Shown: positions 1 through 9,672, counted from the stretch's first letter. The stretch is DNA of 64,000 nucleotides from Pseudomonas sp. WN033 (GCA_002287035.1 NSKG01000002.1:1-64000), one strand, 5' to 3'. Numbers and translations are program-made. Notes: generated from the letters alone by a model not told the origin.

Positions 1-209
1 ACGAGCCGCGTTACGCTTCGCTGCCGAACATCATGAAGGCCAAGAAGAAGCCGCTGGAAACCCTCAAGCCGGAAGAGCTGGGTGTCAGCACCGCCTCGAC
101 CGTGACCACCCTGAAGGTTGAAGCCCCGGCTGCCCGCAGCGCCGGCATCAAGGTCAAGAGCGTCGACGAACTGATCGACAAACTCAAGAACGAAGCCAAG
201 GTGATCTGA
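1..209 (+). CDS. etfB: Electron transfer flavoprotein beta subunit, C-terminal end (partial)
   Basis: The window opens inside this gene; the first complete codon is at position 3 and TGA ends at 209, giving 68 residues. The visible tail (begins [19 protein letters not shown]) matches the C-terminus of EtfB, which with EtfA forms the FAD/AMP-containing electron carrier between acyl-CoA dehydrogenases and ETF-ubiquinone oxidoreductase. Only two bases separate it from etfA, the usual etfBA operon arrangement, which strengthens the call. The N-terminal part is outside the window. Confidence 0.93.
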   Translation, partial: EPRYASLPNIMKAKKKPLETLKPEELGVSTASTVTTLKVEAPAARSAGIKVKSVDELIDKLKNEAKVI

Positions 210-211
210 AC

Positions 212-1141
212 ATGAGCATTCTGGTTATTGCCGAACACAACAACGCCGCACTGAACGCCGCGACCCTGAACACCGTGGCTGCTGCCCAGGCCATCGGTGG
301 CGACATCCATGTGCTGGTAGCCGGTCAAGGCTGTGGCGCCGCGGCTGAAGCTGCCGCCAAGGTCGCCGGTGTAAGCAAGGTTCTGGTTGCTGACAACGCC
401 GCCTACGCCCATCAGTTGCCGGAAAACCTGGCGCTGCTGATTGCCGAAGTCGGCAAGGGCTACAGCCACATCCTGGCTCCGGCCAGCACCAACGGCAAGA
501 ACTACGCCCCGCGCGTAGCCGCGCTGCTGGACGTCGATCAGATCTCCGAGATCATCGCGGTCGAAAGCGCCGACACCTTCAAGCGTCCGATCTACGCCGG
601 TAATGCGATTGCCACCGTGCAGTCCAGCGCTGCGGTCAAGGTCATCACCGTCCGCGCCACCGGCTTTGACGCCGTGGCCGCCGAAGGTGGCAGCGCCGCC
701 GTAGAAGCGGTTGCCAGCGCCACTGACGCCGGCATCTCGGCCTTCGTTGGTGAAGAGCTGGCCAAGTCTGACCGTCCCGAGCTGGCCGGTGCCAAGATCG
801 TCATTTCTGGCGGCCGTGGCATGCAGAATGGCGACAACTTCGAAATGCTCTACAAGCTGGCCGACAAGCTCGGCGCGGCGGTAGGCGCCTCGCGTGCCGC
901 AGTGGACGCCGGCTTCGTGCCGAACGACATGCAGGTTGGCCAGACCGGCAAGATCGTTGCTCCGCAGCTGTACGTGGCGGTCGGCATCAGCGGTGCGATC
1001 CAGCACCTGGCCGGTATGAAAGACTCCAAGGTGATCGTCGCGATCAACAAGGACGAAGAAGCCCCGATCTTCCAGGTTGCCGACTACGGTCTGGTAGCTG
1101 ACCTGTTCGAGGCGGTACCGGAGCTGGAAGGCAAGCTGTAA
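212..1141 (+). CDS. etfA: Electron transfer flavoprotein alpha subunit
   Basis: 309 residues, the usual length of bacterial EtfA. It binds FAD and, with EtfB, passes electrons from flavin dehydrogenases of fatty-acid and amino-acid oxidation to the ETF:quinone oxidoreductase. The C-terminal FAD-binding domain is clear: SGGRGM near residue 198, then [12 protein letters not shown] and [10 protein letters not shown], the family signature that holds the flavin. The ATG follows the etfB stop by two bases, so translation is probably coupled. A strong intrinsic terminator at 1166-1194 ends the operon. Confidence 0.97.
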   Translation: MSILVIAEHNNAALNAATLNTVAAAQAIGGDIHVLVAGQGCGAAAEAAAKVAGVSKVLVADNAAYAHQLPENLALLIAEVGKGYSHILAPASTNGKNYAPRVAALLDVDQISEIIAVESADTFKRPIYAGNAIATVQSSAAVKVITVRATGFDAVAAEGGSAAVEAVASATDAGISAFVGEELAKSDRPELAGAKIVISGGRGMQNGDNFEMLYKLADKLGAAVGASRAAVDAGFVPNDMQVGQTGKIVAPQLYVAVGISGAIQHLAGMKDSKVIVAINKDEEAPIFQVADYGLVADLFEAVPELEGKL

Positions 1142-1165
1142 GCCTCAGGCTGCAAGTACGACGAG

Positions 1166-1194
1166 AACCCCGGCCTGGTGCCGGGGTTTTTGTT
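1166..1194 (+). terminator. Intrinsic terminator after etfBA
   Basis: A 9-bp perfect stem (AACCCCGGC at 1166-1174, GCCGGGGTT at 1180-1188) with a five-base loop is followed by a T-rich run (TTTGTTTG). It sits 25 bases after the etfA stop and also faces the end of the opposing acyl-CoA ligase gene. Confidence 0.88.
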
Positions 1195-1221
1195 TGTCTG
1201 GATTCTCTGCCGCCGCTGTGG

Positions 1222-1249
1222 ATTGCCACGGGCCTGCGGCCCTCGCAAT
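1222..1249. repeat. REP-like intergenic palindrome
   Basis: An imperfect palindrome in the gap between two convergent genes: outer arms ATTGC (1222-1226) and GCAAT (1245-1249), inner arms GGGCC and GGCCC around TGC. Size, position and composition fit the short dispersed palindromes common between convergent Pseudomonas genes. Copy number cannot be judged from this window. Confidence 0.5.
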
Positions 1250-1265
1250 GACGAGGAGTGAGAGA

Positions 1266-2921
1266 TCAGCCTTGTGCCCACTCCTGTTCCTGCAGGGCTC
1301 GCCAGAGAATCTTGCCGGTCGGTGACTTGGGCAGGGCGCTGACGAACTCCACCAGTTTGGGGCATTTGTAGGCCGACATGTTGCCCTGGCACCAGGCGAT
1401 GATCTCCTCGGCGCTGGCCTGCTGGCCCGCTGCAAGAACAATTACCGCCTTGGTGGTTTCCCCACGCCGGGCATCCGGGGCTGATATGACGCAAACCTCC
1501 TGTACGGCGGGGTGGCCATAGAGCAGTGCTTCGACTTCGGCCGGCCAGACCTTGTATCCGGAGGCGTTGATCATCCGTTTGACCCGGTCAACCAGGAAAA
1601 AATAGCCCTGCTCATCGTAATAACCCAGATCGCCGGTCCGGAAGAAGCGCTTACCATCCAGTTCAATGAAGGCCTCGGCTGTTGCATCGGGGCGATTCCA
1701 ATAGCCCTGGAATACCTGCTCACCATGGATGACGATCTCTCCGGTCACTCCAGGCTCCACCTCGCTCAGGGTCTCAAGGCTGACCACGCGAGAGTCCACG
1801 CCGATGATCGGAATACCCAGGCACTGTGGCTTGGGGGCGTGGTAAGGATTCATGTGAGTGGCGCTGATGGTTTCCGACAGACCATAGCCTTCAGCGTATT
1901 CCAGCCCGGTCTTGAGCTTGAGTTTTTCCGCCACTGCGACCGGCATCGCCGCGCCGCCGCCACCAATTGCCTTGAGGCTGCTGAGATCGTATTGGTCGAT
2001 CTGTGGGTCAGAGAGCAGGTCGACCACCATGGTCGAAATGTTCCGCCAACTGGTAATGCCATGGCGCTGGATGAGCTGGGCAGCGGCCTTGCGATCCCAG
2101 CGGGTCATCACTACCTGGGTGCCGCCGATATAGATCGAACAGTTCATGCAGACCTGCATCCCGGTGACATGGAACATGGGGACCGATACGAGTTGCACGC
2201 TGTCATGCTGGGCATTGCCCCAGACCGAACAATACACGGTGGTAGCCATGACGCTGTGATGGGTATGCACACACCCCTTGGGGTTGCCGGTAGTACCTGA
2301 ACTGTAGGGAATGACGCAAAGATCGTCCGGACCGGCGGTCAAGGGCCCCGGCTGATGCTTGGCGGCCAATGCCTGCTGCCAGGCAGTGAGACCCGGCAGT
2401 TCGGGAATCTCGTTGGCGAGCTGGACCGCTTCGGGCAAGTCGATCCCGTCGCATTCGCCAGCATATTCGCTATAGGCGCTGACGATGACTTCACGCAACC
2501 CATGCTGGCCGACCAGCGGGGCGATGTTCTCCAGCAGCTCCAGGCCGCACAGCGCCACTTCGGCCTGGGTATCCTCCAGCAAATACTCCAGCTCGGCCTT
2601 GCGGTTCATCGGGTTGACCGGTACCACCACGGCGTTGGCCCGCAAGATCGCATAGAACCCGATGACGAACTGCGGGCTGTTCTGCATGTATAACAACACC
2701 CGGTCTCCGGCCTTGACGCCAGCCTGCTGCAGGTAACCTGCCAGCGCCTCGGCCTGTTGCTGCAGTTCACGGTAGCTCAGTGCCGCACCGTAGTAGATGA
2801 TCGCCGGATGTTCCGGGTAGCGCAGGGCTGACACGCTGAGATTGCTGTACAAACTGGTAGTGGGCAGTTCAAGAAAGTGCGGGACGGACTCGGGCCAGAC
2901 GGCGTAATGGCGGTCAAACAT
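1266..2921 (-). CDS. Acyl-CoA ligase (AMP-forming, long-chain fatty acid type)
   Basis: 551 residues of the ANL adenylate-forming superfamily; such enzymes convert a carboxylic acid, ATP and CoA to acyl-CoA, AMP and PPi. Visible motifs: the P-loop YSSGTTGNPKG at residues 206-216, the A5-type YGLSET and RTGDLG motifs, VDRVKRMINASGYKVWP before the C-terminal lid, and the catalytic lysine region PKSPTGKILWR near residue 538. It most resembles the FadD-like long-chain ligases of Pseudomonas, but the acid used cannot be read from sequence. An SD-like GAGGAG lies about 12 bases upstream of the ATG. It is convergent with etfBA, whose product accepts electrons from acyl-CoA oxidation, a loose functional link. 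Confidence 0.85.
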   Translation of the reverse strand: MFDRHYAVWPESVPHFLELPTTSLYSNLSVSALRYPEHPAIIYYGAALSYRELQQQAEALAGYLQQAGVKAGDRVLLYMQNSPQFVIGFYAILRANAVVVPVNPMNRKAELEYLLEDTQAEVALCGLELLENIAPLVGQHGLREVIVSAYSEYAGECDGIDLPEAVQLANEIPELPGLTAWQQALAAKHQPGPLTAGPDDLCVIPYSSGTTGNPKGCVHTHHSVMATTVYCSVWGNAQHDSVQLVSVPMFHVTGMQVCMNCSIYIGGTQVVMTRWDRKAAAQLIQRHGITSWRNISTMVVDLLSDPQIDQYDLSSLKAIGGGGAAMPVAVAEKLKLKTGLEYAEGYGLSETISATHMNPYHAPKPQCLGIPIIGVDSRVVSLETLSEVEPGVTGEIVIHGEQVFQGYWNRPDATAEAFIELDGKRFFRTGDLGYYDEQGYFFLVDRVKRMINASGYKVWPAEVEALLYGHPAVQEVCVISAPDARRGETTKAVIVLAAGQQASAEEIIAWCQGNMSAYKCPKLVEFVSALPKSPTGKILWRALQEQEWAQG

Positions 2922-3147
2922 GGGGCTGGGGCTCCTCTGCTGGTTGTGTGGGCAGACTACGCCGACAACCGTCAGGACAGAACGAACAACAATCCTGGTG
3001 TTAACCCGGCATAAGGGCGGCGAAGCGAGTAGTGCGAAAGGGCAGGCTTGCTGCTCAAGTAGCAGGGCTTTAGTGCAAAAGTGGAGTTAAAGAGCAATGA
3101 AAGGCGTGGGACAGTGACCTGAATAAATCCAATAACAGGGAGGTCCC

Positions 3148-3843
3148 GTGAAAGAGAGTGAGCTCTGTCGCCATCTATTGGGTGTAGAGGCACCTTGGGA
3201 TGTTTGCCGTATCCGTGTCGATACCTATGCCAAGGAACTGCACGCTTACCTGAGTACCACGAAAAGTGGCTGGTTCGGCCGCTACCTGCCTGACAAGCCT
3301 CGCGCGCGCTGGCGACATACCAACGTTGGTGGCTACCGCACCTATATTCATGCCGACCTGAGCGAAGCACCGGCTTACCCAGCACCGCCGGCGTTCATCG
3401 GTGCACCGGGCAACGATTTCACCCAGGGTTTGGCCCACAACGTAATTCGCTGCCTGCAGGCGGGGCTGCGCTATCGTGAAGTCTGCGAATTGCTTGAAAT
3501 CGACATCCATCTGGCCTGGCAGATCAAGCATGCAATCACTGGTATCGAGTCAGGTGGTACCGCAATGGTGCTTGATGAAACTGTTGCCCAGAGTGACATC
3601 CCGCCAAGTCACCATCCCATCTGGACCCGACTACTGGAAAGCGGTGATGTCTGCCAGATCCGCCTGCTGAGCCTGAAATTATTGCTGTCACGGGCTCGTC
3701 AGGACTTCTCCAGACTTTCGGATGATGAGGTTAAAGCAATAAAAATCAACGAAATACGTAGGTTTTTTATAAAACACGAGAAGCAACTGACCAGTGAAAT
3801 CGCGCAGTTGAACGCAGCCTGCCAGCAGGGGGATGGGCGATGA
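3148..3843 (+). CDS. ISL3-transposase-like small protein preceding FIST gene
   Basis: 231 residues from a GTG with a strong SD (GGGAGGT). No catalytic function recognised. Residues about 18-70 read like the N-terminal part of ISL3-family transposases (WRHTNVGGYRTYIHADL), and residues 91-130 (FTQGLAHNVIRCLQAGLRYR onwards) look like the helix-turn-helix that follows. The cysteines of the ISL3 zinc finger are missing, the DDE catalytic half is absent, and no terminal inverted repeats flank the gene. The C-terminus (185-231) is charged and helical. Its TGA overlaps the ATG of the FIST gene (ATGA), so the two are co-translated. I infer a domesticated DNA-binding protein or regulatory partner; the similarity is from memory of the family and not tested. 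Confidence 0.6.
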   Translation: MKESELCRHLLGVEAPWDVCRIRVDTYAKELHAYLSTTKSGWFGRYLPDKPRARWRHTNVGGYRTYIHADLSEAPAYPAPPAFIGAPGNDFTQGLAHNVIRCLQAGLRYREVCELLEIDIHLAWQIKHAITGIESGGTAMVLDETVAQSDIPPSHHPIWTRLLESGDVCQIRLLSLKLLLSRARQDFSRLSDDEVKAIKINEIRRFFIKHEKQLTSEIAQLNAACQQGDGR

Positions 3844-4820
3844 AGCACGCCAGCCAACTGATGAGTGTCGTCGAGGCCTCGCAATTGATCGAGCAGGGGG
3901 CCAGTCTGGTGATTGCCGGGAGCGCCGAGAGCCTCGAAAGGTTACCTGCGGGCAACTGGATTGGGGGTACCACACCGTATTTCATGACCGAGGCTGGAGG
4001 GCTCTGCGACCAGCAGCAGGTATTCGTGCAGGCGCTGGGACTGCCGGTCGCCCGAATCGCCAGCTATGACCGTGTGCAACTACCGCATGTGCTGGAGGAT
4101 GCTCCGGAGCACGGTCTGACTCTGCTGGTTCTACCGGCCGCCAGTCAGGTGCTGGAGGACTATGCACAACAGGCCCCAGACTATGCCGACATGTTCATCA
4201 AGCCTATCGCTGGCTGGGTAGCCGGGATGCACCTGGATCAGGTTGGGCAGGCCCGCGCGCTGGTATACAACGGCCAGGAAGGCCGCTCATATGCTGACCA
4301 GGCTGTCGCCCTGCATTGCCCGTTGCCCGAGAACCTTCTGGCGCATATCGAGATCGTCAATTTATTTCAGCCTGGCAGTGGGCCGGTATTGCGCTTCGGG
4401 GAAACCGGATTCTCTGCGGCAGACTGTCTGGAAGATGAGCAGCCTGCCAATCTGGCGAGCCTGATTCGTGAGCGGCAAATAGATACCCGCGTGCCATTGG
4501 TGGCCGACTATTGCGGAGCGCTGATCAATGTCAGTGTGCAGGCAGTCGATGAACACAAGGTACAGTTCTACGCGCCAGTGTTTGCTGGGGTCGATTACCG
4601 TTTTGCCGAGCCGCTGGAGGATTATCCGAGCCAGTTCATTGAGGCACTGCCCGCGCAGGAGGGCGAGATGCTGCTGGGCTGCAACTGCATTCTCAATTAT
4701 CTGTACTCGCAACTGGAGGGGCGCTGCACTGGGGCTTTGACCGGGCCTATCACCTTTGGCGAGGTTGCCTATCAATTGCTCAATCAGACCGCTGTGCGGA
4801 TCAGTCTTATTGAGAGCTGA
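3840..4820 (+). CDS. FIST domain protein (ligand-sensing domain without output module)
   Basis: 326 residues. FIST_N spans roughly 25-200 (GGTTPYFMTEAGG, VQALGLPVARIASYDRVQL) and FIST_C roughly 200-322, ending with GCNCILNYLYSQLEG, GPITFGEVAYQLLNQ and AVRISLI, typical of the family. FIST domains are thought to bind small ligands and are usually tied to histidine kinases, GGDEF/EAL or chemotaxis proteins; here there is no output domain, so the protein must act through a partner. The start overlaps the upstream ISL3-like gene by four bases, making that protein the obvious candidate. Ligand unknown. Confidence 0.82.
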   Translation: MKHASQLMSVVEASQLIEQGASLVIAGSAESLERLPAGNWIGGTTPYFMTEAGGLCDQQQVFVQALGLPVARIASYDRVQLPHVLEDAPEHGLTLLVLPAASQVLEDYAQQAPDYADMFIKPIAGWVAGMHLDQVGQARALVYNGQEGRSYADQAVALHCPLPENLLAHIEIVNLFQPGSGPVLRFGETGFSAADCLEDEQPANLASLIRERQIDTRVPLVADYCGALINVSVQAVDEHKVQFYAPVFAGVDYRFAEPLEDYPSQFIEALPAQEGEMLLGCNCILNYLYSQLEGRCTGALTGPITFGEVAYQLLNQTAVRISLIES

Positions 4821-4829
4821 ACGGCCCGG

Positions 4830-5546
4830 TTACATGCTGGCGCTTCTGGCTTGACGCAGACGCCGCCAATGGCCGAGACAGGTATTGAGCTGAGCGAGGG
4901 TGTTAATGCCCTTGGCTCGGGCTTTACTGAGCAGAATCAGGGTCAATTCGGCAGTAGCTAGGGCGTCAGCGGCGGCATTATGCCGCTGGCTGATGCTCAG
5001 ACCGAAATAGTCCAGCCACTCGTCAAGGCCGCCACGTCCCACCCGAGCTTCCGGGCAAAGCATTGGTGCCAGTTCAGCCACGTCAATGAACTTGTGGCTC
5101 AGGCGGTAGCCCAGATCCTGACGCAGACCGCGGCTCAGCATCCGTTGGTCGAAGGCGGCATGAAAGGCCAGGAAAACGCTTTCGCCGGCGAACTCAACGA
5201 AGTCGAGCAGGGCGTCTTCAGCTTCCATGCCCTGTTCGATCTCGCTGGGTGCGATGCCGTGAATCAGTACACTCTCGGTCACCTGATGATTGGCCCGATA
5301 CAGCGTGCACTCGTACTGGCTGCCCATATCGATGGCGCCCTGTTCGATCACTACCGCACCGATCGACAGAATCTGGTCGCGCTGGACGTTAAGCCCGCTG
5401 GTTTCCAGATCGACCACCACCAGGCGGGTCTGACTAAGTGGCGTGTCATCCAAGGGTTGGGGCGGGGGTAACGCCTCGCGCCGGGCATGCTGTTCCGGGC
5501 TCAGTTGGCAGGGACGCAGGCGGGGAAACCAGGCAAGTGGGCTCAT
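4830..5546 (-). CDS. DnaQ-like 3'-5' exonuclease (DEDDh)
   Basis: 238 residues of the RNase T/DnaQ exonuclease superfamily. The metal-binding signature is complete: Exo I VVDLETSG with D and E, Exo II HAAFDQRML, and Exo III HNAAADALATAEL (H-x4-D, DEDDh class). It resembles the stand-alone PolC/epsilon-like exonucleases that in Pseudomonas are paired with a cNMP/CBS/DUF294 protein. Its ATG overlaps the stop of that gene (ATGA at 5543-5546), so the two are translationally coupled. The natural substrate is unknown. Confidence 0.87.
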   Translation of the reverse strand: MSPLAWFPRLRPCQLSPEQHARREALPPPQPLDDTPLSQTRLVVVDLETSGLNVQRDQILSIGAVVIEQGAIDMGSQYECTLYRANHQVTESVLIHGIAPSEIEQGMEAEDALLDFVEFAGESVFLAFHAAFDQRMLSRGLRQDLGYRLSHKFIDVAELAPMLCPEARVGRGGLDEWLDYFGLSISQRHNAAADALATAELTLILLSKARAKGINTLAQLNTCLGHWRRLRQARSASM

Positions 5547-7477
5547 AGCTGATACCTCAGGGCCAGGCTCGATTGCAGACGTTTGGCCTGGCGGAAGGAT
5601 TCTCTAAGAATACGCCGATCCAGATGGTTGAGCGTGTCTGGATCGACCCGGTTGCTGAAAGGCAGTTGATCGCGATCCTGGCACTGATGCTGCTGCATCC
5701 GAATCAACTGAATGAAGTGATAGGCCTCTTCGTAGGCATCGGCATCCTTGGCATCAATTACCCCTTTGTCGCGCAACTGGCGAAAGCGTTCGAGGGTGTT
5801 GCAGTCGCTGATGCCGTGGGAGAGGGCCAGAATTCTGGCGCCATCGACGAAGGGAACCAGCCCTTCGGTCTTCAGATCCAGGGTGTCTTTGTCGGCCCCT
5901 TTGCGGGCCACCACGAAGTCCCTGAACCGCCCAATCGGTGGGCGGCTGAGCATTGCATGCTGGGCCAGCATGTGCTGGAACAGGTCATTGGCTGCGACCT
6001 TTTCCAAAACCTCATTGAACATGCTTTCAGCGCCTGCTGCCTCACCCCAGATCACCCGGAAGTCGAAGTAGATCGATGACGCCAGCAAGTTGTCCGGGGT
6101 GGCGGAGCGGATCAGTTTATCGAACCGAGCGGCCCATTCATCGCGCGACAGACACAGCTCGGGATTGCTGGCCATGATGTTACCCTTGCACAGGGTAAAG
6201 CCGCATTCGGCCAGGCCCTTATTGATCCGCATGGCCAGAGGCAGCAGCCGGGAGCGAATTTCGGCGGCTTCGGCTGACGAGGCGGCCTCGAACAGAATGC
6301 CGTTGTCCTGATCGGTGTGCAGGGTCTGTTCCCGGCGGCCTTCGCTGCCAAAACTCAGCCAGGTAAAGGGTACGCCAGGATCACCCATTTCCTCGATACA
6401 CAGCTCGATCACCCGGCATACGGTGTGATCGTTGAGCAGGGTGATGATATGGGTAATCTGGGTTGAACTGGCACCATGTGCCAGCATGTTCTCGACCAGA
6501 TGGCGGATATCGGTACGCAGGGCTGCCAATGTGCCGATTCGACTGGCTTGGCGGATAGTCCGCGCCAGGTGAACCAGATCGACCCGTTGCAAGGAAAACA
6601 GGTCGCGCTCTGACACCACTCCGACCAGGCGTTCCTGCTCGACTACGCAGATATGCGCGATATGCTTGCCGGTCATGGCGATCGCCGCATCGAAGGCCGA
6701 GTCGGACGGATGCAGGTAGAACGGCCTGGGGGTCATGACCTGCTCAATCGGGGCATGCATTTCAACCGCGCCATCGGCCACGACCCGGCGCAGGTCACGC
6801 AGGGTAAAGATGCCCAGCAGGTGCTGCCGGTCGTCGACCACCACGATGCTGCCAACGCTGGCTTCATGCATATGGTGTACGGCTTCGCGGATCGGAGTGT
6901 CGGGATTGCAGGTTACCGGGTTGCGCACGGCCAGATCACCCAGGCGACTATCCAGCGAATACTGTGCACCGAGGGTTTCAGCGGCCTGAAGCTGGGCCTG
7001 TTGGTTGACCTGGTCGAGCAGGCTGCTGACTCCGCGCAGGGCAAAGTCACGGAAGCTGGGCGACATGGCGAACAGTCGCACGAACTCGGCGCGGGGCAGA
7101 GCCAGGCAAAAGGTATCCTGGCCGGCAAGATGTTCGGTCCGGGTGGCCCGTTCGCCAATCAGCGCAGCGAGGGGGAAACATTCGCCGACACTGATCTCGA
7201 AAGTGGTTTCCGGGGTTTGCTGGCCAGCAATCATGCGCTCGCCACGAATCAGCCCCTGCTTGACGATATAGAAGTGCTGTACCGGGCCATCCTGCGGGCG
7301 AATGATGGCCTCGCCCTCGGCGTAGAAACGTAGCTGGCAATGTTCAACCAGATAGGCCAGGTGGCTGGTCTCCATCTGGTTGAAGGGCGGGTAATTGAGC
7401 AGAAACGTCATGGTGCCATGCACGTTCTGCAGCACTGCAGCTTTACCCGCCAGGGCAAACGCATCTTCCTTCGTCAT
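5543..7477 (-). CDS. Cyclic-nucleotide-binding / double CBS / DUF294 nucleotidyltransferase-like protein
   Basis: 644 residues with four recognisable parts: a cNMP-binding-like beta-roll at about 25-150, two CBS domains at about 185-300 (VRNPVTCNPDTPIREAVHHM, GSIVVVDD), a DUF294 putative nucleotidyltransferase core with the GS...DxD signature (SFGSEGRREQTLHTDQDNG, about 378-396), and a helical C-terminal DUF294 domain (about 490-640). Such proteins look like a signal-gated nucleotidyltransferase, akin to GlnD-type enzymes, and are often encoded near sodium:acetate symporters; here an SSS symporter lies about 6 kb away. Target protein and effector nucleotide are unknown. It overlaps the downstream exonuclease gene. 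Confidence 0.86.
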   Translation of the reverse strand: MTKEDAFALAGKAAVLQNVHGTMTFLLNYPPFNQMETSHLAYLVEHCQLRFYAEGEAIIRPQDGPVQHFYIVKQGLIRGERMIAGQQTPETTFEISVGECFPLAALIGERATRTEHLAGQDTFCLALPRAEFVRLFAMSPSFRDFALRGVSSLLDQVNQQAQLQAAETLGAQYSLDSRLGDLAVRNPVTCNPDTPIREAVHHMHEASVGSIVVVDDRQHLLGIFTLRDLRRVVADGAVEMHAPIEQVMTPRPFYLHPSDSAFDAAIAMTGKHIAHICVVEQERLVGVVSERDLFSLQRVDLVHLARTIRQASRIGTLAALRTDIRHLVENMLAHGASSTQITHIITLLNDHTVCRVIELCIEEMGDPGVPFTWLSFGSEGRREQTLHTDQDNGILFEAASSAEAAEIRSRLLPLAMRINKGLAECGFTLCKGNIMASNPELCLSRDEWAARFDKLIRSATPDNLLASSIYFDFRVIWGEAAGAESMFNEVLEKVAANDLFQHMLAQHAMLSRPPIGRFRDFVVARKGADKDTLDLKTEGLVPFVDGARILALSHGISDCNTLERFRQLRDKGVIDAKDADAYEEAYHFIQLIRMQQHQCQDRDQLPFSNRVDPDTLNHLDRRILRESFRQAKRLQSSLALRYQL

Positions 7478-7612
7478 GACCGTAGGCCTTTATTGTATGG
7501 GGTCAGTGTGCGCTACCAATGGCGGGTTTCACATCCGACGTAAGTCTAGTTCCCTTAAAAAACGTGGGGTTTAATCTGCCGTCATACAAAAACAATCAGG
7601 CATGACACCCCT

Positions 7613-9511
7613 ATGACCCGCACATCAACCTATCAGCATGATTATCTTCAGGCCCTGGAACAACCAGAAATGTTCTGGGCCGAACAGGCCGCCGCTCTAA
7701 ATTGGCAGACGCCGCCGAAAACCATTCTGGAGCCTGGCGCGGACGGCTATTACCGCTGGTTCTCCGATGGGCGCCTGAATACCGCCTGGTTGGCGCTTGA
7801 CGCTCAGGTCGCCGCAGGCCGGGGTGAACAAACGGCACTGATCTATGATTCACCGGTTACTGGCGCACGCGAACACATCAGCTATCGGCAACTGACCGAA
7901 CGGGTCGCCCGCTGCTCCGGTATGCTGCGTGAATTGGGCGTCGGTCGCGGAGACAGGGTAATCATCTATATGCCGATGGTGCCTGAGGCGGTTGTCGCCA
8001 TGCTCGGCTGTGCACGTCTTGGGGCAGTACATTGTGTGGTATTTGGCGGTTTTGCCGCCCACGAGCTGGCAGTCCGGATCGATGACGCTCAGGCCGATGT
8101 AGTGATCACCGCATCCTGCGGCATCGAGGTGGACAAGGTTCTGGCCTACAAACCGCTGGTCGATGCGGCAATCACCGAAGCCCGGCATACCGTCAAGCAC
8201 TGTGTGGTACTGCAACGCCCGCAATGCCAGGCTGAACTCTACCAGGATCGCGATCTGGACTGGCGCCAGGCTATGGCCAATGCCGAACCAGTGGAAGCGG
8301 TCGCTGTCGCTGCCACCGACCCACTGTATATCCTCTATACCTCCGGTACGACCGGCAAACCCAAGGGCGTGGTGCGCGACCACGGCGGTCATGCGGTAGC
8401 TATGCGCTACAGCATGGAAGCGGTGTATGGCATGCAGCCCGGGGACGTGTTCTGGGCCGCCTCGGATGTGGGCTGGGTCGTGGGGCATTCCTACATTGTC
8501 TATGGGCCCTTGCTCAGTGGCTGCACCAGTGTTCTGTACGAAGGTAAACCAGTACGCACTCCGGATGCCGGCGGCTTTTGGCGAGTCTGTGCAGAATATA
8601 AGGTCAAGGCACTGTTTGCTGCGCCGACGGCATTCCGGGCAATCCGCAAGGAAGACCCGGAAGCGGACCTGGCCAAACAATATGACCTGTCGCATCTGCA
8701 ACGGCTGTTTCTGGCAGGTGAGCGCCTTGATCCGCCAACCTGGGCCTGGCTGGAACAGCACTTCCAGCGCCCAATTATCGATCACTGGTGGCAGACCGAG
8801 ACCGGCTGGGCGATTGCTGCCAACCCTGCGGGCTATGAACTGCAACAAGCCAAACCGGGCTCGGCAACCTGGCCGATGCCAGGCTTTCAGCTTAGTGTGC
8901 TTGATGATGACGGTCAGCCGGTGCCTGCCGGCGTACAGGGAAATATCGCGCTCAAGCTACCGTTGCCGCCGGGCTGTCTGAGCGGTATCTGGGGTAACCC
9001 GCAACGTTTCCGTGACGGATATCTGAGTCACTTCCCTGGCTTCTATCAATCCGGTGATGCCGGTTATCTGGATGAAGATGGTTATGTCTTCGTTATGGGG
9101 CGTACCGATGACATCATTAATGTCGCCGGTCACCGGCTCTCCACCGGCGAGATGGAGGAGGTACTCGGCGCCCATCCGGCGGTGGCCGAATGTGCGGTGA
9201 TTGGTGTGCCGGATGAACTCAAGGGCGAATTGCCGTTGGGACTGGTCGTGCTTAAAAATGGCGTCGAGCTGCAAGAGCCACAGCTTTGTGCCGAGCTGTC
9301 CGCACTGGTCCGCCGCGATATCGGCGCGCTCGCCTGCTTTAATCGCGCCCTGGTCGTCAAACGCCTGCCCAAGACCCGTTCCGGTAAAATTCTGCGTCGG
9401 ATCATGCGGCAGATGGCCGCGGGGCAGAGCTTCCAGACGCCGTCTACCATCGATGACCCTGCCTGCCTGGATGAGCTGGCCAATCAGTTAGGGGGGTTGA
9501 ATAGAGCCTGA
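7613..9511 (+). CDS. prpE: Propionyl-CoA synthetase (acetyl-CoA synthetase family)
   Basis: 632 residues. It activates short-chain acids, most likely propionate, with ATP and CoA via an acyl-adenylate. The N-terminal ACAS-type region (FWAEQAAALNW, YRWFSDGRLNTAW), the P-loop LYTSGTTGKPKG at 241-252, the adenine-binding DHWWQTETGW, RTDDIINVAGHRLSTGEMEE and the acylatable lysine motif KTRSGKILRR near the C-terminus are all present. The PrpE assignment over Acs rests on the short N-terminus and the VVRDHGGHAVAM and GKPVRTPDAGGFWRV segments. No prpBCD genes are nearby. No clear SD precedes the ATG. It is divergent from the DUF294 gene. Confidence 0.85.
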   Translation: MTRTSTYQHDYLQALEQPEMFWAEQAAALNWQTPPKTILEPGADGYYRWFSDGRLNTAWLALDAQVAAGRGEQTALIYDSPVTGAREHISYRQLTERVARCSGMLRELGVGRGDRVIIYMPMVPEAVVAMLGCARLGAVHCVVFGGFAAHELAVRIDDAQADVVITASCGIEVDKVLAYKPLVDAAITEARHTVKHCVVLQRPQCQAELYQDRDLDWRQAMANAEPVEAVAVAATDPLYILYTSGTTGKPKGVVRDHGGHAVAMRYSMEAVYGMQPGDVFWAASDVGWVVGHSYIVYGPLLSGCTSVLYEGKPVRTPDAGGFWRVCAEYKVKALFAAPTAFRAIRKEDPEADLAKQYDLSHLQRLFLAGERLDPPTWAWLEQHFQRPIIDHWWQTETGWAIAANPAGYELQQAKPGSATWPMPGFQLSVLDDDGQPVPAGVQGNIALKLPLPPGCLSGIWGNPQRFRDGYLSHFPGFYQSGDAGYLDEDGYVFVMGRTDDIINVAGHRLSTGEMEEVLGAHPAVAECAVIGVPDELKGELPLGLVVLKNGVELQEPQLCAELSALVRRDIGALACFNRALVVKRLPKTRSGKILRRIMRQMAAGQSFQTPSTIDDPACLDELANQLGGLNRA

Positions 9512-9655
9512 GCAGCACCGGCAAAGAAAAGCAGCCACATGAAGTGATAAGGCCACCACAATGCCACTAAAAACCGGGACTTATCGCCTTATTCCTGGTT
9601 CCGGAACCGTTTCACAATTCAGGGTGATTTGCTAAGGTGTGGACTTGTGAATAAC

Positions 9656-9672
9656 GGAGTGGATACCACTCC
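9656..9672. promoter_or_regulatory. Perfect palindrome in the gacA leader
   Basis: GGAGTGG (9656-9662) and CCACTCC (9666-9672) form a perfect 7-bp inverted repeat around ATA, 73 bases before the gacA start. It could be an operator or an RNA hairpin; no U-tract follows, so a terminator is unlikely. Confidence 0.35.

Noticed and set aside
3148..3843. Intact ISL3 insertion sequence
   Set aside because: The protein is half the transposase length, has no catalytic domain, and no terminal inverted repeats or target duplication flank it.
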